Origin: Ruminococcaceae bacterium UBA1405
GTDB taxonomy: Bacteria; Bacillota; Clostridia; Oscillospirales; Ruminococcaceae
DNA: 44,766 bases
Assembly (NCBI GenBank): GCA_002305685.1
Contig: DBQB01000066.1
Span: 1 to 44,766 of the forward strand
Direction of reading: 5' to 3'
Positions 7,596 to 14,977 of the stretch are shown here, one piece after another (position 1 is the first letter of the stretch; each line of letters starts with the position of its first letter). The translations under genes were made by a program, and so were the position numbers. Below the pieces are notes generated by a model. It made no database searches. It had not been told where the DNA came from and saw only the letters and a list, made by a program, of their open reading frames with translations.

Positions 7596-7990
7596 AGATA
7601 CGCTATACCCCCCGTGTGGACACAGACCTCTATGTCGCCTGGAATGCTCAGAGCTGCCGAAGTGTTGCTGCAGGCGGGATGGCGGACGAAAACCCGCAGA
7701 ACGCATCCTCCTGTCTGCTATGGCGGCAGACAGAGCGTTTGGCTGGGGCGCTGGCTCAGCGGATAATTCCTGTTTTGGATGATACCTCCAGTGTTTTGGA
7801 GATGCTGGAGCGCATGATAGAGTACGAATCTTACCGCTCGACAGAGTTATACGTCTTGTTTGCGAAAGAGGCGGAGCACGAAGGATTTACAGAGATCGCC
7901 GACCTGTTTTCTCAGGCTGCAGAGATATCCGGGAAACGGGTGCAGGCGCTGCAAAGATGGAAAGGAGCCATTCAAAATGAAACGATCTGA
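7592..7990 (+). CDS. Degenerate rubrerythrin/ferritin-like small protein
   Basis: 132 residues from a GTG overlapping the AlaX stop. The second half, EYESYRSTELYVLFAKEAEH followed by EGFTEIADLFSQAAE, matches one helix pair of rubrerythrin (the usual GES..RY..FA..A..EG...IA..F..A). Glu79 and Glu97 of the di-iron pattern remain, but in the ExxH that should follow the Glu is Ser113 and the His is Arg116. The first half (about 60 residues) is not recognisable. A di-iron function therefore looks lost or different. It overlaps the isomerase gene by 14 bases. Role unknown. Confidence 0.6.
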   Translation: MKIRYTPRVDTDLYVAWNAQSCRSVAAGGMADENPQNASSCLLWRQTERLAGALAQRIIPVLDDTSSVLEMLERMIEYESYRSTELYVLFAKEAEHEGFTEIADLFSQAAEISGKRVQALQRWKGAIQNETI

Positions 7991-8663
7991 GATCAATGCC
8001 GTTATCCGTGAGTTTGAGGCGCTGCTGGCAAAGCATCAGTTTTTGCTCCCGCCTTTCCTCAGCTTTTCCCCAGACGAATGGAAGGAAAAGGGAACTGAGT
8101 ACCAGGAGATTCGGGACAATGCTCTGGGGTGGGATGTAACCGACTATGGCTTGGGAGATTTTAACCGTGTGGGCCTGGCGCTGATTACCCTGCGCAACGG
8201 AAACACCGCTATGCCCCAATACACCAAGACCTATGCGGAAAAGATTATGATGTTGCGGGAAGGGCAGCTTTCCCCCAACCATTTTCACTGGAAGAAGATG
8301 GAGGATATCATCAACCGGGGCGGCGGAAATGTGGTGTTTCACCTTTGGAACGCAGCGCCGGATGAGAGCCTTGCAGATACCGATGTGGAGGTTTGCCGGG
8401 ATGGGCGCCGGTATCGGGTAGCTGCCGGCAGTGAGATTGTGTTGTATCCTGGTGAGTCGTTGACCCTCTATCCGTACACCTATCATGATTTCTCGGTACA
8501 GCCCGGGACCGGTTCCGCACTGATCGGGGAGGTATCGATGTGCAACGACGACAACACCGATAACCGGTTTTATCAGCCCATCGGCCGTTTCCCAACCATT
8601 GAGGAGGACGAAGCGCCCTATCGTCTGCTCTGCAACGAGTACCCCAATCCTTATCTAAAATAA
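7977..8663 (+). CDS. D-lyxose/D-mannose ketol-isomerase
   Basis: 228 residues of the D-lyxose isomerase family, which interconverts D-lyxose with D-xylulose and often D-mannose with D-fructose using a divalent metal. The cupin metal site is visible: SPNHFHWKKMED gives His102, His104 and Glu109, with a distant His170 in YTYHDFSV. Other family signs are DNALGWDVTDYGLG and YAEKIMMLREGQ. Length agrees with the family. ATG 7977 has AAAGGAG upstream and overlaps the preceding gene. A terminator follows 12 bases after the stop. Its place behind an Ala-tRNA editing gene is not functionally obvious. Confidence 0.85.
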   Translation: MKRSEINAVIREFEALLAKHQFLLPPFLSFSPDEWKEKGTEYQEIRDNALGWDVTDYGLGDFNRVGLALITLRNGNTAMPQYTKTYAEKIMMLREGQLSPNHFHWKKMEDIINRGGGNVVFHLWNAAPDESLADTDVEVCRDGRRYRVAAGSEIVLYPGESLTLYPYTYHDFSVQPGTGSALIGEVSMCNDDNTDNRFYQPIGRFPTIEEDEAPYRLLCNEYPNPYLK

Positions 8664-8674
8664 AGTTTTTGACG

Positions 8675-8714
8675 GTCCGTCATCTGCGTTTTACAGACGA
8701 CGGACTGTTTTTTT
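8675..8714 (+). terminator. Terminator after the isomerase operon
   Basis: GTCCGTCATCTG (8675-8686) pairs with CAGACGACGGAC (8694-8705), one mismatch, followed after TG by seven T (8708-8714). Confidence 0.8.
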
Positions 8715-8798
8715 CTCCTAAGCCAGGGAAAAATTTTGATACTGCGATACTTCTTTTTAAATTCTTTGGGGATTTTGGAACAACCATCGCCGCCTGCT

Positions 8799-8806
8799 CA
8801 TACAAT
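8799..8806 (+). promoter_or_regulatory. Possible SigE-type -10 (CATACAAT)
   Basis: CATACAAT matches the mother-cell SigE -10 consensus, 64 bases before the cysteine-rich protein start. No acceptable -35 lies 13-15 bases upstream, so the call is weak. Confidence 0.25.
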
Positions 8807-8869
8807 GGTAAGGAAATGGGTTCTGTTGGAACACATTCCGTATCTTGTAAGGAAGGTAGGGGGATATTC

Positions 8870-9745
8870 ATGTCTGATCCAAAAATGATAAATCCGTCCG
8901 GCGGCTATACCCGTCCCGGCGCGCCAGTGACAGGAGGACCAAACGATTGCGCCGCCTGTCCCAGTCCTTCGTCGTCCGATAACGGCGCCCATTGCTTTAA
9001 GGAAGCGGTGTGCATTGACGCCAACCGCGTCTACGATTCCTGCAGCGATAAGGATTGCCTGGAAGACCTTCCGGTGCTCTTCACCGATCAGGAGCAGCCG
9101 TACATCGATCAGGCGGTGAGCTTGAAGGTGCGGGAGGTGGAGGTTTCCAGAGTGTTTCTGGAAGTAGAACCGGTGGCTTTTAACCGGGGGTTCTATTCGG
9201 TGGATATGACCTTCTTCTTTCATGTCTGCCTGAGTGTTTATACCTCCTCGGCTGCCCAGCCGGTTACGGTCAATGGTTTGGCCAGTTTTTCCAAAAAGGT
9301 GATCCTGTATGGCAGCGAAGGAAATGTGCGGGTGTTCCGCTCCGATCATCCGTATTCCGATGAGGGAGAAATCACCAGTATGCCTCGGGCTTCGGTGCAG
9401 ACAGTTGATCCCATCGCCCTCAACTGCCGTCTGGTGGAGTGCCCGCGCCCCTGTGAGTGTCCGGCCATTCCTCGGTGTGTAGCCTGCCGGTATGACGGTT
9501 CCTTTGTCCAGCCCACCAACAAAGGGGTTTGCATTACGTTGGGGCTCTTTACCATCGTTCAGCTGGAGCGTCAGGTACAGATGCTGGTACCTGCTTACGA
9601 TTTCTGCGTTCCCGATAAGGAGTGTATCTCTACCACCGACGACCCTTGTGAGCTCTTTAAGAAGATTAAGTTCCCCACCAATGCATTTTTCCCGCCGCGC
9701 CTGTCAGAACTGGGGGAAGATAACGGAAACTGCTGCTGCAAATAG
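8870..9745 (+). CDS. Conserved cysteine-rich clostridial protein of unknown function
   Basis: 291 residues starting at ATG 8870 after the purine-rich site GGAAGGTAGGGGG. A disordered N-terminus with CAACPSP leads to a core beginning VCIDANRVYDSCSDKDCLED, a segment I associate with a family widespread in clostridia but without known function. The middle is beta-rich and lacks membrane spans; cysteine pairs cluster at VECPRPCECPAIPRCVAC and the protein ends NCCCK. There is no signal peptide. The cysteine content and a possible SigE -10 upstream fit a spore coat or mother-cell protein, but that is inference. The gene stands alone between two terminators. Confidence 0.6.
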   Translation: MSDPKMINPSGGYTRPGAPVTGGPNDCAACPSPSSSDNGAHCFKEAVCIDANRVYDSCSDKDCLEDLPVLFTDQEQPYIDQAVSLKVREVEVSRVFLEVEPVAFNRGFYSVDMTFFFHVCLSVYTSSAAQPVTVNGLASFSKKVILYGSEGNVRVFRSDHPYSDEGEITSMPRASVQTVDPIALNCRLVECPRPCECPAIPRCVACRYDGSFVQPTNKGVCITLGLFTIVQLERQVQMLVPAYDFCVPDKECISTTDDPCELFKKIKFPTNAFFPPRLSELGEDNGNCCCK

Positions 9746-9786
9746 CAAACAATTCTATCAATAACAGTTTTTCCCTGTACATTTGG

Positions 9787-9816
9787 CCCGCCCCGCAGTT
9801 TGCGGGGCGGGTTTTT
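9787..9816 (+). terminator. Terminator after the cysteine-rich gene
   Basis: A perfect stem CCCGCCCCGC (9787-9796) / GCGGGGCGGG (9802-9811) with loop AGTTT, followed by five T. Confidence 0.85.
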
Positions 9817-9880
9817 GCTGTGAATGGAAGCCGATGCCAAATGTTTAAAAATATTCCATAAATTATTTGGTTCTCAAAGG

Positions 9881-9909
9881 TTGCATCTGGGAGAAAAACA
9901 AGGTATGAT
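9881..9909 (+). promoter_or_regulatory. Candidate promoter in the long intergenic region
   Basis: TTGCAT (9881-9886), 17 bases, TATGAT (9904-9909). It would start a transcript about 270 bases before the pseudokinase gene. Confidence 0.35.
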
Positions 9910-10086
9910 TATAGTTGGCCAATTGTAATATCCTGGGGGATGTTTTTGGCTGATTTCCCGTTTTTGGCGTCTGTTTCTCCTTTGAGGGACAGGATGTTTG
10001 ATGAAGTAGTGGCGCTGTATTTGAAATGACATCCGGAAAAGGGATGCAGAAAAAATCGTCCGACGCGGCGATTTGTGGATTTTGAG

Positions 10087-10115
10087 TTGATAATTTCTTT
10101 TTTGTTGGATATAAG
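10087..10115 (+). promoter_or_regulatory. Promoter of the pseudokinase gene
   Basis: TTGATA (10087-10092), a 17-base spacer and TATAAG (10110-10115), giving a leader of about 65 bases before ATG 10187. Confidence 0.6.
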
Positions 10116-10186
10116 ATATAACGGAACTGTGGTACAGCGGCAGAATGCGGCCGCACGAAAACAACCAGGAGTGTGAGACTTCCGAT

Positions 10187-11917
10187 ATGACAGATACTTC
10201 CAAGCTTTGTATGGGATGTATGCATCCAAAAGAGGGAACAGGCCCTTGCCCCAACTGTGGATTTGATGATACACAGCCTCAGGATGTTGCTTTTTTGCCT
10301 TTGCGCACGGTGATTGCCGACCGTTATGTGGTGGGAAAGGTGCTCTCCACCAACGGGGAAGCCATCACCTATCTGGGGTTGGACGGCCAAACCGGCCATA
10401 TGGTCCAGGTCCGGGAATATATGCCCTCGGTCCTCTGTGGGCGCCGGATGGATGGCACCATCGCCATCAACGCCGGTTGTGAGACCAATTATAAAACTCT
10501 GCTGGTGGAATATGAGGAGATTCTCAAGGCGCTGCGGCAGCTGGGACATCTTTCCGGAGTTCTGCCGGTGATGGATATCTGCAGGCAGAACAATACCGTA
10601 TATGGAATCTTTCAGGATATTCATGCCATTCCTTTGGGAAAATTCCTGTCCCGTTGCGGTGGGGAGCTGAGCTGGAGCCGTGCCAAGCGGATCTTTCTGC
10701 CGCTGCTCAACACCATCTCCAATCTGCACGCCGGAGGACTAATCCATCGTGGAATCTGCCCGGATACCGTGCTCATCGACCGCAGCGGCGATCTGTGGCT
10801 GATCGATTTTTCTACCCCAGCGCTGCGCACCAGCCACAGCGAAATTGAACCGGAGCTCTGCGCCGGTTATGCGGCGCCTGAACAGTATAATCCGCAAATG
10901 CCTCAAGGCACCTGGACCGACGTATATGCTGTGGGCGCTTTGATGTATAAAACGTTGACTGGAACCATGCCGCCTCAGGCCACCACCCGGCGCATCAACG
11001 ACAATCTCTGTCCTTGTATCCAGCTCAACCCTTCCATCCCGCAGAATGTTTCGGACGCCATCTGCGCAGCCATGGAGATTGACCCCCAGCGCAGAACCCA
11101 AACCATTGAGGAGCTGATCTCTGCGCTTTTGCAGGCTGCGGAGAGCAAGACCAGCGTATACCATGCCAAACGTCCGGAGACGGTGGAGGAGAAGGCGGTT
11201 CGTCCAGAGCCGCCGGCGCCCCGTTACCGGAAGAATCATAGCGCCATCTATGCGGTGGGCGCGATGCTGGTTACCTTTGTATTGTTGGGTTTTGCTTTCA
11301 CCAAACTGATCGATCCGATTTTGGAGACGGAGATCTCCCAGCCCGTCAGTTCTGATGTTTCCCAGAGCTCTTCGGGAGGAATATTTGGTCCCAACTTTCT
11401 GGCGGACAACAATGTTCCCAATTTCGTGGGGATGAGTCGAGAAGATGTTGAGGGTACCGCATTGTATGCGGAAAAATATAACCTCTCCTTCCGCGAGGAA
11501 CAAAACGACGATTATGCGGAGGGAGTTATCTTCAACCAGTCTCCGGATGCGGGAACCCCGATGCAGAACAAGGGGACGGTGGTGCTGTATGTGAGTACCG
11601 GTCCCGCCACTGTACCGATGCCGGATGTTGCCGGGAAAACGGTGGAGGAAGCCTCAAAAATTTTGGATTCCTACGGCATCGTCAACTATGAAGTCATTGA
11701 GAGTTTTGAGGACGGGGAGGATGATGTGGTGCTGCGCACCAATATCCAGCCCGGCACCCTAATCCGAAGCAAGGACAAAGTAATGCTGATTGTAAAGAGC
11801 CAGGATATGTCCAGTTCCTCCGAACCGGAGGAAGATGAGGAGGACGAAGACGAGGATGAGAGTTCCTCCTCCCGTGTCATCGTCGTCATCCCTCGAAGCA
11901 GTTCCAGTGAGCGATAA
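10187..11917 (+). CDS. Membrane PASTA-domain pseudokinase (Ser/Thr kinase-like)
   Basis: 576 residues. Order: zinc-ribbon C8-x2-C11...C21-x2-C24, a protein-kinase fold (about 45-315), a cytoplasmic linker, one membrane span (about 352-375), two PASTA repeats outside (about 408-472 and 476-538), and a Ser/Asp/Glu-rich tail. PASTA kinases sense peptidoglycan fragments and phosphorylate division and wall proteins. Here the kinase signature is broken: the ATP lysine position reads VREY (Arg76), HRD is HRG (Gly189), the catalytic-loop Asn is Thr194, and DFG is DFS (Ser209), while Asp207, the APE motif (230-232) and Asp245 remain. It is therefore probably a non-catalytic signalling or scaffold protein. 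The start has AGGAG 15 bases upstream, rather far, so the exact start is less sure. Confidence 0.8.
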   Translation: MTDTSKLCMGCMHPKEGTGPCPNCGFDDTQPQDVAFLPLRTVIADRYVVGKVLSTNGEAITYLGLDGQTGHMVQVREYMPSVLCGRRMDGTIAINAGCETNYKTLLVEYEEILKALRQLGHLSGVLPVMDICRQNNTVYGIFQDIHAIPLGKFLSRCGGELSWSRAKRIFLPLLNTISNLHAGGLIHRGICPDTVLIDRSGDLWLIDFSTPALRTSHSEIEPELCAGYAAPEQYNPQMPQGTWTDVYAVGALMYKTLTGTMPPQATTRRINDNLCPCIQLNPSIPQNVSDAICAAMEIDPQRRTQTIEELISALLQAAESKTSVYHAKRPETVEEKAVRPEPPAPRYRKNHSAIYAVGAMLVTFVLLGFAFTKLIDPILETEISQPVSSDVSQSSSGGIFGPNFLADNNVPNFVGMSREDVEGTALYAEKYNLSFREEQNDDYAEGVIFNQSPDAGTPMQNKGTVVLYVSTGPATVPMPDVAGKTVEEASKILDSYGIVNYEVIESFEDGEDDVVLRTNIQPGTLIRSKDKVMLIVKSQDMSSSSEPEEDEEDEDEDESSSSRVIVVIPRSSSSER

Positions 11918-11937
11918 GGGAGAATATGCAGAGCAGA

Positions 11938-11979
11938 AAGGTCCTAGAAAACCGAGAATGGTTTTCTAGGACCTTTTTT
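11938..11979 (+). terminator. Terminator after the pseudokinase
   Basis: AAGGTCCTAGAAAACC (11938-11953) pairs perfectly with 11960-11975 around a GAGAAT loop; T run 11974-11979. Confidence 0.9.
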
Positions 11980-12050
11980 GATTGGAAATTTATATATAGA
12001 GTGTGAAGATGCTGTAAATTTCCATCTTTTCCCTTGTCAAATAGGGAGAG

Positions 12051-12096
12051 TTGTGCTAAATTGATTATATCATATAAATATCATGTTATATGATAT
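12051..12096 (+). promoter_or_regulatory. MarR operon promoter with palindromic operator
   Basis: TTGTGC (12051-12056) and TATAAA (12073-12078) are spaced by 16 bases. Over the -10 lies a perfect inverted repeat ATATCATATAA (12067-12077) / TTATATGATAT (12086-12096) with an 8-base centre. Its place across the promoter, just before a MarR gene, fits an autorepressor site. The pairing is certain; the regulator is inferred. Confidence 0.65.
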
Positions 12097-12130
12097 TTTT
12101 GTGTACAAAATGAATGGAGGATGAACGGTA

Positions 12131-12607
12131 TTGAATTTTTTGGAATTCAGGCAGCAGGTTCTGCCTACCATACGCAGGGTTGCCAACGAGATGGATATGC
12201 TCCTGACCCAGTGCTGTGAAAATCAGCAGGTAACGCTGGGACAGTGCCGCATCCTATTTTGTTTGGAGGAAACGCAGCCGGTTACCGTCAGCGCTCTGAG
12301 CCGGCAGATGGGCATTGCGCCGGGAAATCTTTCTCCGCTGTGCAAGCGAATGGAAGGCGCGGGGTTGCTGCTGCGCCGGCGCGGACAGGAGGATGAGCGG
12401 GTGGTGGAAATTTTGCTGACCGACAAAGGGCGCAGCTGTCTGGAGAAAATTAAAAATCAGATCAATCTCTGCTATGCGCCGGTGCTGGAGGAGCTTTCTT
12501 CTCAACAGCTGGAACAGATTGCACAGGATGTGCAGTGGATGGAACAGCTTCTAAAAAAAATTCATCAGACACAGCAGAACACCGTCACTTCCTCGAAAAT
12601 GTACTAA
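12131..12607 (+). CDS. MarR-family transcriptional regulator
   Basis: 158 residues starting with TTG 12131, ten bases after GGAGG (12116-12120); the ATG at 12121 is in another frame. A winged helix-turn-helix is visible: QVTLGQCRILFCLEETQPVT then VSALSRQMGIAPGNLSPLCK and a wing RRRGQEDERVVEILLTDKGR, flanked by long dimer helices, the classic MarR layout. These proteins usually repress their own operon until a small hydrophobic or oxidising ligand binds. A perfect palindrome overlaps its promoter. It heads an operon with ftsH, an XRE regulator and a patatin-like lipase, with gaps of 63, 15 and 27 bases. Confidence 0.85.
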   Translation: MNFLEFRQQVLPTIRRVANEMDMLLTQCCENQQVTLGQCRILFCLEETQPVTVSALSRQMGIAPGNLSPLCKRMEGAGLLLRRRGQEDERVVEILLTDKGRSCLEKIKNQINLCYAPVLEELSSQQLEQIAQDVQWMEQLLKKIHQTQQNTVTSSKMY

Positions 12608-12670
12608 AATGATTGCAAACACCAAGATTCCAAAAACACTGAAAAATAAAACCGAAAGGACGAACGCCAA

Positions 12671-14557
12671 ATGGATAAGATGAAGCCCCCCAGAAAACCT
12701 CTAATCTTCTACTATAGCCTTGCCATGTGCATCATTCTGGCGCTGAATATGCTGATTATGCCCATACTATCCCGGGCCAGCATACAGGAGACCAGCTATA
12801 GTGCCTTTCTGGATGCGTTGGAGAGCAATACCGTGGAACAGGTGGAACTGCAAGAGGATATTATCTACTATGTGGTTCAAACCGCCGACGGTCAACCCGC
12901 CTATTTCTTTACCAGTACCATGGAGGATAACAACCGTTTGGTGCAGCGTCTGGAAGAACATCCCGACATTGTATACAATCGGGTGGTGCCCAAAAAGGAT
13001 AATTCCTTCCTGAGTATGCTGCTTTCCTGGATCTTCCCCATAGCGATGATGGTGCTCATTGGTCAGTTGCTGATGCGTACGATGCAAAAGCGCATGGGCG
13101 GCAGCAACGCCATGAGTTTTGGCAAGAGCAACGCCAAAATCTATGTGTCTGCCCAGAGTGGAAAGACCTTTGCAGATGTGGCAGGACAGGACGAGGCGAA
13201 GGAAGCGCTGCGAGAAATTGTGGATTTCCTCCACAATCCTGAAAAATATAAGAAGATCGGCGCGCGGCTGCCCAAAGGCGCTCTGCTGGTGGGACCTCCC
13301 GGAACCGGTAAAACTTTGCTGGCGCAGGCGGTTGCGGGCGAGGCCAACGTACCCTTTTTCTCCATCTCTGGCTCAGAATTTGTGGAGATGTTTGTGGGTA
13401 TGGGTGCTGCCCGTGTGCGGGATCTCTTTAAACAGGCGTCGGAGAAAGCCCCCTGTATCGTATTTATCGATGAGATTGATGCCATCGGTAAAAAGCGGGA
13501 CAGCGGCGTTGTGGGAGGAAATGACGAGCGGGAGCAGACCTTAAACCAGCTGCTCACAGAGATGGACGGTTTTGACGGCAGCAAAGGGGTTGTGATTCTG
13601 GCGGCTACCAACCGGCCGGAATCTCTGGACCAAGCGCTGCTGCGTCCCGGTCGGTTCGACCGCCGGGTGCCGGTGGAACTGCCAGATCTTGCCGGACGAA
13701 TCGCAATCTTGAAGGTTCATGCGGCAAAGGTGAAGGCGGAACCGGAGATCGATTTTGACGCCATCGCTAGGGCCACCTCCGGTGCTTCCGGCGCAGAGTT
13801 GGCCAACATCGTCAACGAAGCGGCACTGGCCGCGGTGCGGGCAGGACGTTCTTTGGTCAGCCAGCAGGATCTGGAGGAAGCCGTGGAGACGGTCATTGCA
13901 GGATATCAGAGAAAAGGTGCGGTGATCTCTTCCAAAGAAAAGCTGATTGTTTCCTACCATGAAATTGGCCATGCGCTGGTTGCCGCCAAGCAGAAGCACT
14001 CTGCGCCGGTTCATAAAATCACCATCGTTCCTCGAACCTCCGGCGCGCTGGGATATACCATGCAGGTGGATGAGGGAGAAAAGTTCTTGATGACCAAGGA
14101 GGAGGCTTTGGATAAGATTGCCACCTACACCGGCGGACGTGCGGCGGAGGAGTTGATTTTTGGTTCCATCACCACCGGCGCCGCCAACGATATCGAGCAG
14201 GCCACCAAGGTTGCCCGCGCAATGATTACCCGCTACGGAATGAGCGATAAGTTTGATATGATGGCGCTGGAGACGGTGAACAATCAGTATTTGGGCGGTG
14301 ACACCTCCCTGATGTGTTCTGCCGAGACGGCGGCCAGAGTCGATGCGGAGGTACTCAAAACCATCCGGGATGCCCATGCCAAAGCTATGGCCATCCTTTC
14401 GGAGAATGTGGATAAGCTGCATGAGCTGGCAAAATATCTGTTGGAACGGGAAACCATCACCGGGGAAGAATTTATGCAGATTTTGACTGCTCCCGTCAAA
14501 CATGGTACGGCGCTGCTGGATGACGCCGATCACGGAGAGGACGCAGACCGGAGCTGA
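12671..14557 (+). CDS. ftsH: FtsH-type ATP-dependent zinc metalloprotease
   Basis: 628 residues. Two membrane spans (about 11-32 and 114-136) bracket a short outside domain; then an AAA+ domain with Walker A GPPGTGKT (208-215), Walker B IVFIDEID (263-270), FVGMGAARVRDLF pore region and RPGRFDR second-region-of-homology; then the protease domain with HEIGH (430-434) and the third zinc ligand Asp507 in GAANDIEQAT. FtsH unfolds and degrades membrane and short-lived cytosolic proteins. All catalytic residues are present. It is unusual in lying in a MarR-controlled operon with a patatin-like lipase, which suggests an inducible, perhaps second, FtsH for membrane stress; whether the genome has another copy is unknown. 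Confidence 0.95.
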   Translation: MDKMKPPRKPLIFYYSLAMCIILALNMLIMPILSRASIQETSYSAFLDALESNTVEQVELQEDIIYYVVQTADGQPAYFFTSTMEDNNRLVQRLEEHPDIVYNRVVPKKDNSFLSMLLSWIFPIAMMVLIGQLLMRTMQKRMGGSNAMSFGKSNAKIYVSAQSGKTFADVAGQDEAKEALREIVDFLHNPEKYKKIGARLPKGALLVGPPGTGKTLLAQAVAGEANVPFFSISGSEFVEMFVGMGAARVRDLFKQASEKAPCIVFIDEIDAIGKKRDSGVVGGNDEREQTLNQLLTEMDGFDGSKGVVILAATNRPESLDQALLRPGRFDRRVPVELPDLAGRIAILKVHAAKVKAEPEIDFDAIARATSGASGAELANIVNEAALAAVRAGRSLVSQQDLEEAVETVIAGYQRKGAVISSKEKLIVSYHEIGHALVAAKQKHSAPVHKITIVPRTSGALGYTMQVDEGEKFLMTKEEALDKIATYTGGRAAEELIFGSITTGAANDIEQATKVARAMITRYGMSDKFDMMALETVNNQYLGGDTSLMCSAETAARVDAEVLKTIRDAHAKAMAILSENVDKLHELAKYLLERETITGEEFMQILTAPVKHGTALLDDADHGEDADRS

Positions 14558-14572
14558 GGAAAGGATGGAACG

Positions 14573-14950
14573 ATGTTTGGTGAAAAGCTGCGTCAACTGC
14601 GCACTGCCAAGGGAATGCGGCAGGCGGAATTGGCACAAAAGATAGGAGTTTCCACCAGCGCCATAGGAATGTATGAGCAGGGCCGTCGGGAGCCGGATCG
14701 AAAAACCATGATGAAGATCTGTCACTTTTTCGATGTGACGGTGGACTATTTTCTGGGAGAATCGGCGCTGGGGGAAGTCAAACAACAGTATGGAGATCTG
14801 GATGAACTGCTGGTGGATCTCAAGGGATTGCTGCGCTGTCAGCGGGCCATCGGGGTTGACGGAAGGATGCTGACCCAACAGGAGCTGATACACTTGGGCG
14901 AAGCTTTTGAGATTGCAGCGGCGGTGGCTTTACAGCGCCGGGCGCGATAG
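14573..14950 (+). CDS. XRE-family transcriptional regulator
   Basis: 125 residues. The N-terminal 65 residues are a Cro/C1-type helix-turn-helix (LRQLRTAKGMRQAELAQKIG, STSAIGMYEQGRREPD, FFDVTVDYFLG). The C-terminal 60 residues are helical and not recognised. ATG 14573 follows ftsH by 15 bases with AAGGATGG upstream; a nearby ATG at 14565 is out of frame. Co-transcription with ftsH and the patatin gene suggests it tunes this operon or a linked stress regulon. Confidence 0.85.
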   Translation: MFGEKLRQLRTAKGMRQAELAQKIGVSTSAIGMYEQGRREPDRKTMMKICHFFDVTVDYFLGESALGEVKQQYGDLDELLVDLKGLLRCQRAIGVDGRMLTQQELIHLGEAFEIAAAVALQRRAR

Positions 14951-14977
14951 ATCCTTCTGGGAAAGGAGGCGGATGGT

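Larger units (their letters stand above)
9746..10186. other. 441-base intergenic region before the pseudokinase
   Basis: Contains the terminator of the cysteine-rich gene (9787-9816), a candidate promoter at 9881-9909 and a better one at 10087-10115. Between the promoters only very short frames without convincing ribosome sites occur (for example ATG 9939, 29 codons). A small RNA or long leader from the first promoter is possible but not shown. Confidence 0.5.

Noticed and set aside
9939..10028. Short 29-codon frame between the two promoters before the pseudokinase
   Set aside because: The ribosome-like GGGGG touches the ATG with no spacing and the peptide shows no feature.
13541..14893. Minus-strand open frame of 450 codons opposite ftsH and the XRE gene
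   Set aside because: It spans two real genes and their gap; no start signal or recognisable domain.
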